A stretch of DNA of 64,000 nucleotides from Streptomyces albus subsp. albus (GTDB lineage Bacteria > Actinomycetota > Actinomycetes > Streptomycetales > Streptomycetaceae), in assembly GCF_000725885.1 (NCBI RefSeq), contig NZ_JODR01000016.1, positions 307,942 through 371,941 of the forward strand, read 5' to 3'. Both the position numbers and the translations under genes were made by a program. This document shows positions 42,690-50,748 of the stretch, one piece after another. Positions within the stretch are counted from its first letter, which is position 1; every line of letters begins with the position of its first letter. The notes below the pieces were generated by a model. That model searched no databases. It was not told the origin of the DNA and saw only the letters and a program-made list of their open reading frames with translations.

Positions 42690-43895
42690 GTGGCCAGCAA
42701 GCGGCAGAAGCTAGCGGAGCGCCGGAAGGCATGCGGGTACAACCAAGAGGAATTCGCCGAGGCTATCGGAGTTGACCGTTCGACCGTTCAACGGTGGGAG
42801 AACGGGAGTAATGAGCCTCAGCCTTGGTTGCGCCCCAAAATTCAGAAGATTCTCGGAATCACGTCGGCCGAGCTTGATTCATTGCTATTTCTGGATTCGC
42901 CGCAATCATTCACGATTTCAGTCGCCCAGGCGGCGGATGATGAGATTGAAGCTCTCGAATTGATCCGCCGAGTTTGTGCGAGTGATGTTGGCGCGGAGAC
43001 ACTGAGTGCTCTAGAGGGTGCTTTCGATAATCTGGCCATGCAATACCCGGTGTCGGCCCCGCATGTTCTACTCGAAAGCGTCAGGCGGCACTCGGCGTAC
43101 GTCATGCACCTGATGAATGCCCGAATGACCCTAGCTGAGCAAAATCGGCTCTTCATGGTTGGCGGATGGCTGCAACTCCTAGCAGCCACATTGCATATCG
43201 ACCTGCATCAAGACCGTGCGGCTTCCGCTCGTTTGAAGGCGGCTGCCACGCTCGCGCAGCATGCAGGAAGCAAAGAGATTGAAGCGTGGTGCTTTGAAAC
43301 CGAGGCATGGCGCGTTCTCACCGATGGGAATTACCGTCGCGCTTTGGAGTTGTCGCAAGCAGCGCAGAAACTCGCACCCGTCGGAACGTCCGTCTCAATT
43401 CAGGCAACCGCCCAGGAGGGCCGCGCGCGAGCACGTCTCGGGGAGGCGAAAGAGACATATTCTGCCGTCGATCGAGTGCGGAAAATGTCGGCAAGTCTGG
43501 TTCCGCATAAAGGGACGGAGCATCACTACCAATACGATCCGGCTAAATCTTTGGCCTACACTGCTACAACTCTGGCATGGGTTGGAGACCCCGCAGCGGA
43601 AAACTACGCACGTGAAGTAATTGCACGCTTGTCGCCAGCGGAAGATATTCAGAAATGGCCAAGGCGAGTAGCCTCAGCGAATATTGATCTAGCTTTGACT
43701 CTTCTTGGTGGGGATCGACTGGACGAGGCGTGCTATGCGGCGCAGCGGGCAATACTGTCCGGGAAAATTGTGCCGTCGAATCATTGGCGCGCCCTTGAAG
43801 TGGTGCAGGCGGTAGAAGCCAAACGGCTACCCGAAGCGGCAGATTTGCGGGACGCCTTTCAAGGAATGAAGAGGCAAGCCGAACTCGAATCCTGA
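42690..43895 (+). CDS. XRE regulator with TPR-like C-terminus
   Basis: 401 aa, GTG start behind GAGGGAGG. Residues ~5-58 are an XRE helix-turn-helix (LAERRKACGYNQEEFAEAIG, STVQRWENG). The rest is helical with TPR-like repeats (LQLLAATLHIDLHQDRAASA, RRALELSQAAQKLAPVG), as in many Streptomyces regulators paired with DUF397 or small peptides. Codon use is less GC-rich than the host average, consistent with import. Likely controls the divergent tiny genes. Confidence 0.85.
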   Translation: MASKRQKLAERRKACGYNQEEFAEAIGVDRSTVQRWENGSNEPQPWLRPKIQKILGITSAELDSLLFLDSPQSFTISVAQAADDEIEALELIRRVCASDVGAETLSALEGAFDNLAMQYPVSAPHVLLESVRRHSAYVMHLMNARMTLAEQNRLFMVGGWLQLLAATLHIDLHQDRAASARLKAAATLAQHAGSKEIEAWCFETEAWRVLTDGNYRRALELSQAAQKLAPVGTSVSIQATAQEGRARARLGEAKETYSAVDRVRKMSASLVPHKGTEHHYQYDPAKSLAYTATTLAWVGDPAAENYAREVIARLSPAEDIQKWPRRVASANIDLALTLLGGDRLDEACYAAQRAILSGKIVPSNHWRALEVVQAVEAKRLPEAADLRDAFQGMKRQAELES

Positions 43896-44622
43896 ATTTA
43901 CCAGTTCAGAATCCGATGCCAGGGTGCGGCCCGCTGGTTCCCTAGCCGACTTGGCCCCCACAGGCTCAGGCGGTGGACGCCAGGCGTCAGGGGAAGGAGA
44001 CCAAGCCCCCAGCCGAGCCGCAGCCCAAGCCGTCAGACGTGCCGCCAGCCGAGGGCACGGGCGGAGTAACTTTTCTTCACTTGCTCAAGGGGCGCGCCTT
44101 CGGCGCGCCGCCCGGTGCGGCTCTAGCCGCTCCGGCCAGGCGTGCGGCCTTCGGCCGATCCTGTCCGGGCGGCCCGCCGCCCGGGCGTACACGCGGCCTC
44201 CTTGAGCCGTCAGAGGGTTACACGTCCAGCCCCAGGCCGCCGGGCCCTCTGAGGCCAGTGCAGCCGCCCCGAGGGGCCTTTGGCCGCCTTCCCGGTCCCT
44301 GGGCCCACGCCGACCGCTGGAAGGGGCCTCAGCGGCTTGCAACGCGGGCGGCCAATGCCCTCGCCTCTACTGGTAGTTGGCACCGGTCGCCGGACGCCTT
44401 TCCGAGGGGCGTGGCGAACGCTAGGGATCTACTTGCGCAGCGTGGTACAAGGGGCGCTACGGCGCGCCCCTTGACCCCGCCCGAGCGGCACGTCCTCAAG
44501 CGCGAATGCAGGTTTCGTAGTGGCTAAGGCCCGTGCGCGCTTGAGGACGTGCCGCCTGTGAATTCACCTGCGGCCAAAACCGGGTGACCGTAATTCCGAC
44601 CCCCGTCAGGTATTGCTGACTG
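43896..44622. other. 727-bp hairpin-rich non-coding part of the element
   Basis: An open frame here (43973-44527) shows only Pro/Arg/Ala composition and no family motif, so I do not call a gene. The stretch 44,085-44,175 packs several stem-loops (GGCGCGCC-TTC-GGCGCGCC and GGCC-TTC-GGCC among them), and 44,449-44,475 forms another. Possible roles are terminator, origin or regulatory RNA. Confidence 0.5.
44485..44555. repeat. 20-bp perfect inverted repeat with 31-nt spacer
   Basis: Arms at 44485-44504 and 44536-44555 around GCACGTCCTCAAGCGCG. Lies 68 bp beyond the recombinase stop; may act as its terminator or as a protein-binding site of the element. Confidence 0.85.
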
Positions 44623-46236
44623 TTACGCAGCGTTTGGCCGCCCTTCCCAAATGTCTTGCAGGGCACCCTTTCTCTGGGCGGGATACGAGTAATCGTCAGA
44701 GCCGTCGGCCCACTTAATGTTGACGCGGCTCCAGCCGTCGAATCGTGCGCCCTGTTTAGGTGCGCGAGTGACAAGAATGCGATCTATAGCGAGACCCACT
44801 AGTTCGCGCTTCAATTCGGGATTGGCGTCCCGCCACTTCAGCCGCGCCCAGAGCGGGTTTGTCAACACCGCGAAATCAAGACGGCTTTCCCCTGAAAGGG
44901 TGTTGAGTTGTTCCTGTGTCGTTTCCAGCTTTGCTTCTGCCTCTCGCACCAGTCGCGGAAAGTGCTTTCCCATTGCTCCTGAATAAAGCCCTGCCGCCCG
45001 ATCGTTTGCGAGCTGTTCGATTGCCGCTTCTGCCGCTTTCACCGCAGCCACGGCGTCGTCATATTGTGCCGTGCGCTTTGGTTGAGTGAGAGCTTGCCAA
45101 CGCTCCGCCAAAATTCGCACCAAGGGGTCATCAGGACTGGCGTTTGTGAACCTGCTGAGCCAGCGCATTGCTACATACTTTTCAATCGCAGTGCACCACG
45201 CCGAGGCAGGCGTAGGGCATTCGCCGCCCGCAGCCCGGAGCTGACAATTGTAGGACTTCCCATCGGCATTCATCCGGTGCCCGCAATGAGCACACACCAG
45301 GCGTCCGACGAGCAGTTTTGACGGCCTGCCCGGGCGCCTCTTACCCGGGAGGATCTGATGCCCGCTCAGTACCCTACGAGCCCGGTCTGCGAGTTCAGCG
45401 GGGATCATCTCCGACATGTCTGCCGCCACCTGCACACGTTCCCCGGCATCGTTGTAATAGAGCGTCGGGCTCTTGTGCGACTTACCCCCCGGGCTGACAG
45501 TCAGCCACCCCTCATAAACCGGGTGAATGACAATGGCCCGAATGGCGTCTGCGCGCCAGCCTTTACCCGTGGCGGTCTTGATCCCCTCGGAGTTAAACCG
45601 GCGAGCCAAAGCGCGTGCGGATACCCCTTCGGCAATGGAAGTGAAGATGCGGACAACAATGTCCCACGGGCAATAGTCTTTGCCTTCCACGAGTTTCCGA
45701 TTGGGTGACAGTTTGCGCGTCGTCTTGTCGGCGACGAGCCCGAACGGTGCGCGAGACAGCCAACGCCCCTCGTTCCGTTGGCGCTTCTTGGTCTGTCGCA
45801 CGTTGTACGAAAGGCGCACCGAGTATTCGCGGGCGTTCTCCGCACGGTCGATGATCCAACGCCTGTCCCGCTCATTCATGGAATCCAGACGTTCGTAGTC
45901 GAAGATGACCCGTGCTTTTCCGAGAATGGGTACGACAGCCTCAGCCCCTTTGCGGCTGAGTCGGTCAAGCGCGTAACACCAGAGCGCGGGTACTTCTCCG
46001 TTGAGAACGGCCGCCATTGCCGCGTCGTATTTGGGGCGCTCTACGTCATCCCATGCCGACAGGTTCTCTTTCCAGACCTTGCGGACGCGGTAGCCGTTCT
46101 CTTCGGCCCAGCGTCGGCCCCGCTCTTCCTGAGCCCGGAGCGAGAGCGCTTGCTCACCATCGCGAACGATCTTGGACTTCCTCAACAGCAGGTCTACTTC
46201 TGGCCTGTTCTCCTTCTTCTCCCCGTTGGTAGCCAT
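44623..46236 (-). CDS. Large serine recombinase (integrase)
   Basis: 537 aa. Resolvase-type catalytic domain with S21 in LLLRKSKIVRDGEQALSLRA and the conserved YALDRLSRKG. Then the recombinase domain (GRWLSRAPFGLVADKTTRKL), a zinc ribbon (CAHCGHRMNADGKSYNC with a later Cys) and a C-terminal coiled coil (EAKLETTQEQLNTL). It catalyses site-specific integration, here into mocR. The ATG at 46236 has better spacing to GGAAGG than the one at 46245. The 5' end lies ~70 bp from attR, the usual integrase-att arrangement. Confidence 0.93.
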   Translation of the reverse strand: MATNGEKKENRPEVDLLLRKSKIVRDGEQALSLRAQEERGRRWAEENGYRVRKVWKENLSAWDDVERPKYDAAMAAVLNGEVPALWCYALDRLSRKGAEAVVPILGKARVIFDYERLDSMNERDRRWIIDRAENAREYSVRLSYNVRQTKKRQRNEGRWLSRAPFGLVADKTTRKLSPNRKLVEGKDYCPWDIVVRIFTSIAEGVSARALARRFNSEGIKTATGKGWRADAIRAIVIHPVYEGWLTVSPGGKSHKSPTLYYNDAGERVQVAADMSEMIPAELADRARRVLSGHQILPGKRRPGRPSKLLVGRLVCAHCGHRMNADGKSYNCQLRAAGGECPTPASAWCTAIEKYVAMRWLSRFTNASPDDPLVRILAERWQALTQPKRTAQYDDAVAAVKAAEAAIEQLANDRAAGLYSGAMGKHFPRLVREAEAKLETTQEQLNTLSGESRLDFAVLTNPLWARLKWRDANPELKRELVGLAIDRILVTRAPKQGARFDGWSRVNIKWADGSDDYSYPAQRKGALQDIWEGRPNAA

Positions 46237-46303
46237 GGCATCCAACCTTCCGACCAGCGGGAACGGCCCGCAACCGAATAGATCCCAGGGTGTTGGACCT
46301 ACT

Positions 46304-46307
46304 CCGG
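46304..46307. other. attR crossover (CCGG)
   Basis: Right junction of the element; mocR resumes with GTCGGCGCCCTCCAG. Matches the CCGG at 41598-41601. Confidence 0.7.
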
Positions 46308-46804
46308 TCGGCGCCCTCCAGGGCCTCGACCCCGAACGGGTCGTCTACCTCGGCACCTCCAGCAAGGCGCTGGCCCCCGCGCTGCGCCTGGCCTGGATGG
46401 TGCTGCCCGACCGGCTGGTGGACCCCGTGCTGGCCGCCAAGACGCCCGCCGAGTGGACCACCGGCGGTCTCGACCAGCTCACCCTCGCCGACTTTCTGGA
46501 ACGCGGCGCCTACGACCGCCACGTACGGGCCATGCGGCAGCGGTACCGGGCACGGCGCGACCGGCTCGTGGAACGGCTGGCCGAACGGGTGCCCGGCGTA
46601 CGGGCCACCGGCATCGCCGCCGGACTCCACGCCGTCCTGCGGCTGCCGCCGGGCTCCGACGAGACGGCCACGGAAGGGGCCCTGCGCCGGGCGGGAATCG
46701 GCCTCGACACGCTCTCCGCCTACCGCCACCCGGCCGCGCCGTCGGCGCGCCCGCACCCGGCCCTGGTCGTCGGCTACGGCACCCCCGCGGCGGTGGCGCG
46801 GTGA
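46307..46804 (+). pseudogene. MocR-type regulator, 3' part
   Basis: Residues 314-478 of the MocR protein: VGALQGLDPERVVYLGTSSK with the PLP lysine, then LRLAWMVLPDRL and the C-terminal aminotransferase subdomain to VVGYGTPAAVAR. In frame with the 5' part once the element is removed. It has no own start or promoter. The end is abrupt compared with other MocR proteins and falls inside the 43-bp repeat, so the last codons may themselves have been replaced. Confidence 0.88.
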
Positions 46805-46829
46805 ACGACCCTGAGCACGCAGGAGTCGT
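46787..46829. repeat. Right copy of 43-bp inverted repeat
   Basis: Perfect inverted copy of 41602-41644. Covers the last codons and stop of mocR and the start of the small zinc-ribbon frame. Confidence 0.95.
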
Positions 46830-46950
46830 GCGCTGCCTGTCGTGCTGGCACGTGTGGTCACTGCCGCGGGAGACAAGCTGCCCGGGGCGTCTGCCTCGTC
46901 TCATGCCCGCACTGCGCGTGCTGAGCGGGCACCGGCGCCTCGGCCGCTAG
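46801..46950 (+). CDS. Zinc-ribbon small protein, 5'-truncated
   Basis: 49 codons from a GTG overlapping the mocR stop. Contains RCLSCWHVWSLPRETSC, the second knuckle of a zinc ribbon. The first ten codons equal those of the fragment at 41602-41663, whose upstream part supplies the missing first knuckle (CPQCG). It is thus probably the 3' part of a gene with the structure CPxC...CLSC, now fused behind mocR. Whether it is translated is uncertain. Confidence 0.4.
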   Translation: MNDPEHAGVVRCLSCWHVWSLPRETSCPGRLPRLMPALRVLSGHRRLGR

Positions 46951-46963
46951 GAAAACCGCTCAA

Positions 46964-47008
46964 GGCCCCGCCCGCGCACCGCCGTTCCGCGGCACGTGGG
47001 GCGGGGCC
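46964..47008. terminator. Terminator between zinc-ribbon frame and gntR
   Basis: GGCCCCGCCC (46964-46973) pairs perfectly with GGGCGGGGCC (46999-47008) around a 25-nt loop; it lies between convergent genes. Confidence 0.65.
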
Positions 47009-47037
47009 GCTTGCTCAGTCGTTCGGAGACCGACCCC

Positions 47038-47796
47038 TCACTCCGAGGGGACCCCGACGGGGGCCGTGCCCGTGCCGTTCGGGTCCGTCTCGTACGAGAG
47101 CGTCAGCCGTGGCGGTAGGCACCACTCGCCGTAGAGGAGCATGCCGTGCTCGTCGCTCCAGCGGTGGGCACCGGCCAGTGTCGGCGTGCCGGGCGGGATG
47201 CCGAGGTGGCCGGCCTCCCGTTGGTCGGCTTCGCGCGCGTGCATGTCGTCGCGGGCGTAGGCGGGCGTGCGGCCGGTCGCTTCGAGAACCTTCGGAAGCA
47301 GGCCGTGCACCTTGCCGGGAGCCGTGCTGAGCAGGTCGGGCACGAGCGCGGCGAAGTGAGCGGGGTACCAGTCGACCGCCAGCATCAGCCGGGTCCTGCC
47401 CCGTCCGACGACGTACTCCCTCCTGACGACCTGGTCACCGTGGTCGAGGTCGAAGATCTCCGCGACGTACAACGGCGGCACGACCAGTTCCGCGGCGGTG
47501 ACGACCGCCGACTCACCGCCCGTCAGCACACTTCCGGTCCGCCGGGCGAGACCTGCTCGCTCCGAAGGGGTGAGGCTGAGCGGGGCCTCGTCGGCGACGA
47601 ACGTGCCGCGGGGCGAGGTCCGTACGACGCCTTCCACCACGACTTGCCCGAGAGCGCGCTGCGCCGTCGCGCCTGCGCAGCGGTACGAGGCCGCCAGTTC
47701 CTTGACGGGCGGCAGCTTGTCGCCGGGCCCGAGCTCACCGGACAGGATCCGGTCCCGCAGTTCCGCCGCGATGTCCATGAAGCGCTGCTCTGCCAT
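47038..47796 (-). CDS. GntR-family regulator with UTRA domain
   Basis: 252 aa, ATG at 47796. N-terminal GntR winged helix (MDIAAELRDRILSGELGPGD, GATAQRALGQVVVEGVV, SPRGTFVA) and C-terminal UTRA ligand domain (FDLDHGDQVVRREYVVG, LPPRLTLSYETDPNG). Similar repressors occur in Streptomyces integrative plasmids (KorSA type) and at chromosomal loci. The upstream operator array (47813-47925) points to autoregulation and control of the divergent small gene. Confidence 0.88.
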   Translation of the reverse strand: MAEQRFMDIAAELRDRILSGELGPGDKLPPVKELAASYRCAGATAQRALGQVVVEGVVRTSPRGTFVADEAPLSLTPSERAGLARRTGSVLTGGESAVVTAAELVVPPLYVAEIFDLDHGDQVVRREYVVGRGRTRLMLAVDWYPAHFAALVPDLLSTAPGKVHGLLPKVLEATGRTPAYARDDMHAREADQREAGHLGIPPGTPTLAGAHRWSDEHGMLLYGEWCLPPRLTLSYETDPNGTGTAPVGVPSE

Positions 47797-47812
47797 GGCA
47801 GCACGCTAGTTG

Positions 47813-47925
47813 GTGACCTAGTTCACCGAAAGACGGCAACTGTGAACTAGTTCTTCCCGTTCGGGTGAATGAGTTCGACGACTCCGCCCAGTGACCTAGT
47901 TCTGCGTCATAGTGACCTAGTACAC
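47813..47925. promoter_or_regulatory. Array of GTGACCTAGTTCAC operators
   Basis: Four clear copies: 47813-47826 (GTGACCTAGTTCAC), 47842-47855 (GTGAACTAGTTCTT), 47891-47904 (GTGACCTAGTTCTG) and 47912-47925 (GTGACCTAGTACAC), plus a weak fifth at 47865-47878. The site is a 14-bp palindrome of consensus GTGAACTAGTTCAC. It covers most of the gntR/small-gene divergent gap, so the GntR protein probably binds here. Confidence 0.8.
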
Positions 47926-47972
47926 ACTGGCCTCGGCTCTCCGAACGAGCCCTCTGACAGGAGGAGCGGCGC

Positions 47973-48296
47973 ATGAGCACGGAGAAGGACCCCCTCTTCC
48001 CGGATGACCTGCGGCTGTTGCCGTGGGTCACCGATACCGGCAAGCCCTGCTATCTGTCCGCCGCGCCCGGGGGCGGCGTGCTCTCCGCGCTCGCGGACCG
48101 CACCGAGAACCGGCAACTGCGCGCTGCGGCGGAGGTGTTGTGCGAGGCGCGCCGCGTCCTGGCGGACCCCGCCGCTGGAGCGCTCGCGCTGCGGCTGACG
48201 CTCACGGCGAGCGCCCGAGCACTCGCCGACACGCTGCGGGTCGCCCACAGCCGGGGCCTGCGCCTGGGCGCGGAGGACGAGGCCGATCAGGGGTGA
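47973..48296 (+). CDS. 107-aa hypothetical protein, GntR-controlled
   Basis: ATG at 47973 after AGGAGGAG. Acidic N-terminus (STEKDPLFPDDLRLLPWVT), then CYLSAAPGGGVLSALADRTE and a long amphipathic helical region (AAAEVLCEARRVLADPAAGA). I recognise this type from other Streptomyces loci beside gntR genes but know no function. Expression likely depends on the operator array immediately upstream. Confidence 0.75.
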   Translation: MSTEKDPLFPDDLRLLPWVTDTGKPCYLSAAPGGGVLSALADRTENRQLRAAAEVLCEARRVLADPAAGALALRLTLTASARALADTLRVAHSRGLRLGAEDEADQG

Positions 48297-48445
48297 GGGC
48301 CCGGCCCGGAGCACCGGGGCGCCGTCACCAGCCGGCCGGCCGCCAGGGCCCGGCGCTCACGACCGGTACGCGCCCAGCGGGCCCGGCCTGGGGTTCGGCA
48401 TGATCGGGGAGTCGGGAAAGCGGAGTGGGAGGGGAGTGGAGCGTC

Positions 48446-49408
48446 GTGGCACGACTGCGGTGTGCCCTGGTGGACGACTTCCAGGGAGTGGGGACGACGG
48501 CGGCGGACTGGAGCCCCGTCGCGGACGAGGTGGAGGTCGTCGGCTTCCGGGAGCACCCTGCCGACGAGGACGCGCTCGTCGCGATGCTGGCCGGTTTCGA
48601 GATCGTGGTGACCCTGCGGGAACGGGTGGCGTTCCCGCGGACCGTCCTCGAACGGCTGCCCCGCCTGCGGCTGTTGATCGCCTCGGGGATGCGCAACAGC
48701 GTCATCGACTACGCGGCGGCGAAGGAGTGCGGGGTGACGGTGTGCGGCACGGCAAGCTCCTCCACGCCGCCGCTTGAGCACACCTGGGCCCTGCTGCTGG
48801 GGCTGGCGCGCGGTATCGGTGTGGAGAGCGCGGCCGTGCGCGAGGGCGGGCCCTGGCAGCAGACCGTCGGGGCCGATCTGCACGAGCGGCGGCTGGGGCT
48901 GCTGGGGCTGGGGAAGATCGGCGGGCGGATGGCGCCGGTCGCCGCCGCCTTCGGGATGGACGTCGTGGCCTGGAGCCGGAATCTCACCCGGGAGCGGGCC
49001 GACGAGGTGGGCGCCGTTCGGGCCGCGTCGCTCGGCGAACTGCTGGAGACCAGCGATTTCGTCTCCGTCCATCTGGCCCTCAGCGATCGCACCCGGCATC
49101 TCATAGGCGCCGCGGAGCTGGCCCGGATGAAGCCGAGTGCCTACCTGATCAACACGTCGCGGGCCGCCATCGTCGACCAGGACGCCCTGCTCGACGCCCT
49201 CCGCGACGGGACCATCGCCGGTGCGGCCACCGATGTCTTCGACACCGAGCCGCTGCCCGCCGGCCATCCGCTGCGCACCGCGCCCCGGCTGCTGGCGACC
49301 CCGCACCTGGGCTACGTCACCCGCGACAACTACCGCCGCTACTACGGCGATGCCGTCGAGAACATCCGCGCCTACCTGGACGGCTCCCCCCTGCGGCTGC
49401 TGCCCTGA
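48446..49408 (+). CDS. D-2-hydroxyacid dehydrogenase family protein
   Basis: 320 aa from the GTG at 48446 (GGGAG upstream; a GTG at 48425 is less well placed). NAD-binding motif LGLLGLGKIGGRMA, the catalytic Arg in LINTSRAAIVDQDALLDALR, the Glu in DVFDTEPLPAGHPL, and the His in LLATPHLGYVTRDN. Fits the PGDH/hydroxyacid dehydrogenase group; the substrate is not predictable. It lies outside the accessory region. Confidence 0.88.
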   Translation: MARLRCALVDDFQGVGTTAADWSPVADEVEVVGFREHPADEDALVAMLAGFEIVVTLRERVAFPRTVLERLPRLRLLIASGMRNSVIDYAAAKECGVTVCGTASSSTPPLEHTWALLLGLARGIGVESAAVREGGPWQQTVGADLHERRLGLLGLGKIGGRMAPVAAAFGMDVVAWSRNLTRERADEVGAVRAASLGELLETSDFVSVHLALSDRTRHLIGAAELARMKPSAYLINTSRAAIVDQDALLDALRDGTIAGAATDVFDTEPLPAGHPLRTAPRLLATPHLGYVTRDNYRRYYGDAVENIRAYLDGSPLRLLP

Positions 49409-49449
49409 GCGCGACGGGGCGGCGGGGCGGCGAGGCGGCCGGGCGGCGT

Positions 49450-49488
49450 CGCGGGGTTGCGGTACCGGGGTGGTGCCGGAACCCCGCG
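49450..49488. terminator. Terminator between the dehydrogenase and rocD
   Basis: CGCGGGGTT (49450-49458) pairs with AACCCCGCG (49480-49488), with a further inner stem (GGTACC/GGTGCC). Convergent genes on both sides. Confidence 0.7.
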
Positions 49489-49503
49489 AGGCCGGTGGGA
49501 GGG

Positions 49504-50748
49504 TCAGCCCGCCAGCACCGTGCGCAGGCGGTCCAGGCCCCAGTCGAGGTCCTCCTTGGTGATGACCAGGGGCGGGGCCAGCCGGATCGTGGAGCCGTGG
49601 GTGTCCTTGACCAGGACGCCCTCGGCCATCAGCCGCTCGGAGATCTGGCGGCCGGTGCCGTAGGAGGGGTCGATGTCCACGCCGGCCCACAGGCCACGGC
49701 CGCGCACCTCGCGCACGGCACCGGACGGCAGCAGTTTCAGCTCGCGGTGCAGGTGCTCGCCCAACTCCTGGGCCCGCTGCTGGTATTCGCCCCCGCGCAG
49801 CATCTCGAGCACCTCCAGCGCCACCGCGCAGGCCAGCGGGTTGCCGCCGAAGGTGGAGCCGTGCTCGCCGGGACGGTGGACGCCCAGCACCTCGCGGGAG
49901 GAGACGACGGCGGACACCGGTACCACCCCGCCGCCCAGCGCCTTGCCCAGCACGTACATGTCGGGCACGACGCCTTCCTGCTCGCAGGCGAACGTCGCTC
50001 CCGTGCGGCCGAGGCCGGACTGGATCTCGTCGGCGATGAACAGCACCCCGCGTGCCCGGGTCAGCTCCCGCACGCCGGCCAGATAGCCGGGCGGCGGCAC
50101 CAGGACACCGGCCTCGCCCTGGATCGGCTCCAGCAGCACCGCGACGGTGTGCTCGCCCACGGCCTCCTCCAGCGCCGCCAGGTCGCCGTACGGCACCGTC
50201 CGGAAGCCCGGCGTGTACGGACCGTGGTCGGCGCGGGCCTCCTCGTCCGTGGAGAAGCTGACGATGGTCGTCGTACGGCCGTGGAAGTTGTTCTCCGCGA
50301 CGACGATCTCCGCGCGGCCGTCCGGTACGCCCTTGACCCGGTAACCCCACTTGCGGGCCGTCTTGACGGCGGTCTCCACCGCCTCCGCGCCGGTGTTCAT
50401 CGGCAGCACCATCTCCATGCCGCACAGTGCCGCCAGTTCCTCGGCGAACTGCGCGTAGCGGTCGTGGTGGAAGGCGCGGGAGGTGAGGGTGACCCGGTCG
50501 AGCTGGGCCTTGGCCGCCTCGATCAGCCGCTCGTTGCGGTGCCCGAAGTTCAGGGCGGAGTAGCCCGCCAGCATGTCGAGGTAGCGACGCCCCTCGACGT
50601 CGGTGACCCAGGCGCCGTCCGCGGTGGCGACGACGACCGGGAGGGGGTGGTAGTTGTGCGCGCTTTTCTCGTCCGCGGTCGCGATGTGCTGCGCGCTCGC
50701 GGTCCCTGCGGCCGTCGACGTGGAGCTTGACGTGGAGAGGGTGGACAT
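49504..50748 (-). CDS. rocD: Ornithine aminotransferase
   Basis: 414 aa, class-III aminotransferase. NFGHRNERLI and MNTGAEAVETAVKTARKWGY are typical of ornithine-oxo-acid transaminase. PLP contacts are in FIADEIQSGLGRTG, and the Schiff-base lysine is in YVLGKALGGGVVPVSAVVSS. Converts ornithine plus 2-oxoglutarate to glutamate semialdehyde plus glutamate. The Ser/Thr-rich N-terminal 20 residues are longer than usual. No other arginine-catabolism genes are adjacent. Confidence 0.92.
   Translation of the reverse strand: MSTLSTSSSTSTAAGTASAQHIATADEKSAHNYHPLPVVVATADGAWVTDVEGRRYLDMLAGYSALNFGHRNERLIEAAKAQLDRVTLTSRAFHHDRYAQFAEELAALCGMEMVLPMNTGAEAVETAVKTARKWGYRVKGVPDGRAEIVVAENNFHGRTTTIVSFSTDEEARADHGPYTPGFRTVPYGDLAALEEAVGEHTVAVLLEPIQGEAGVLVPPPGYLAGVRELTRARGVLFIADEIQSGLGRTGATFACEQEGVVPDMYVLGKALGGGVVPVSAVVSSREVLGVHRPGEHGSTFGGNPLACAVALEVLEMLRGGEYQQRAQELGEHLHRELKLLPSGAVREVRGRGLWAGVDIDPSYGTGRQISERLMAEGVLVKDTHGSTIRLAPPLVITKEDLDWGLDRLRTVLAG

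Larger units (their letters stand above)
41601..46307. mobile_element. ~4.7-kb integrative element in mocR, serine-recombinase type
   Basis: Bounded by CCGG cores that split mocR. It carries a large serine recombinase next to its right end, an XRE regulator, a leftward run of four tiny genes plus a truncated zinc-ribbon gene, and a ~730-bp hairpin-rich non-coding stretch. Base composition of the XRE gene and of 44,560-46,290 is visibly less GC-rich than the host. No replication, packaging or transfer genes are present, so it is either a minimal element mobilised by its recombinase or a remnant of a larger one. Confidence 0.8.

Noticed and set aside
43973..44527. 184-codon frame in the mobile element
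   Set aside because: Pro/Arg-rich composition over stacked hairpins, no motif and no ribosome site.
46172..46804. Separate aminotransferase-like gene starting inside the recombinase region
   Set aside because: Its first ~45 codons are antisense recombinase or element DNA; only the part from 46307 is mocR sequence, so it is the 3' half of a split gene.
41601..48296. pSAM2-type integrative conjugative element (AICE)
   Set aside because: The GntR repressor is suggestive, but no tyrosine integrase, replication initiator, FtsK-like transfer gene or tRNA att site is present.
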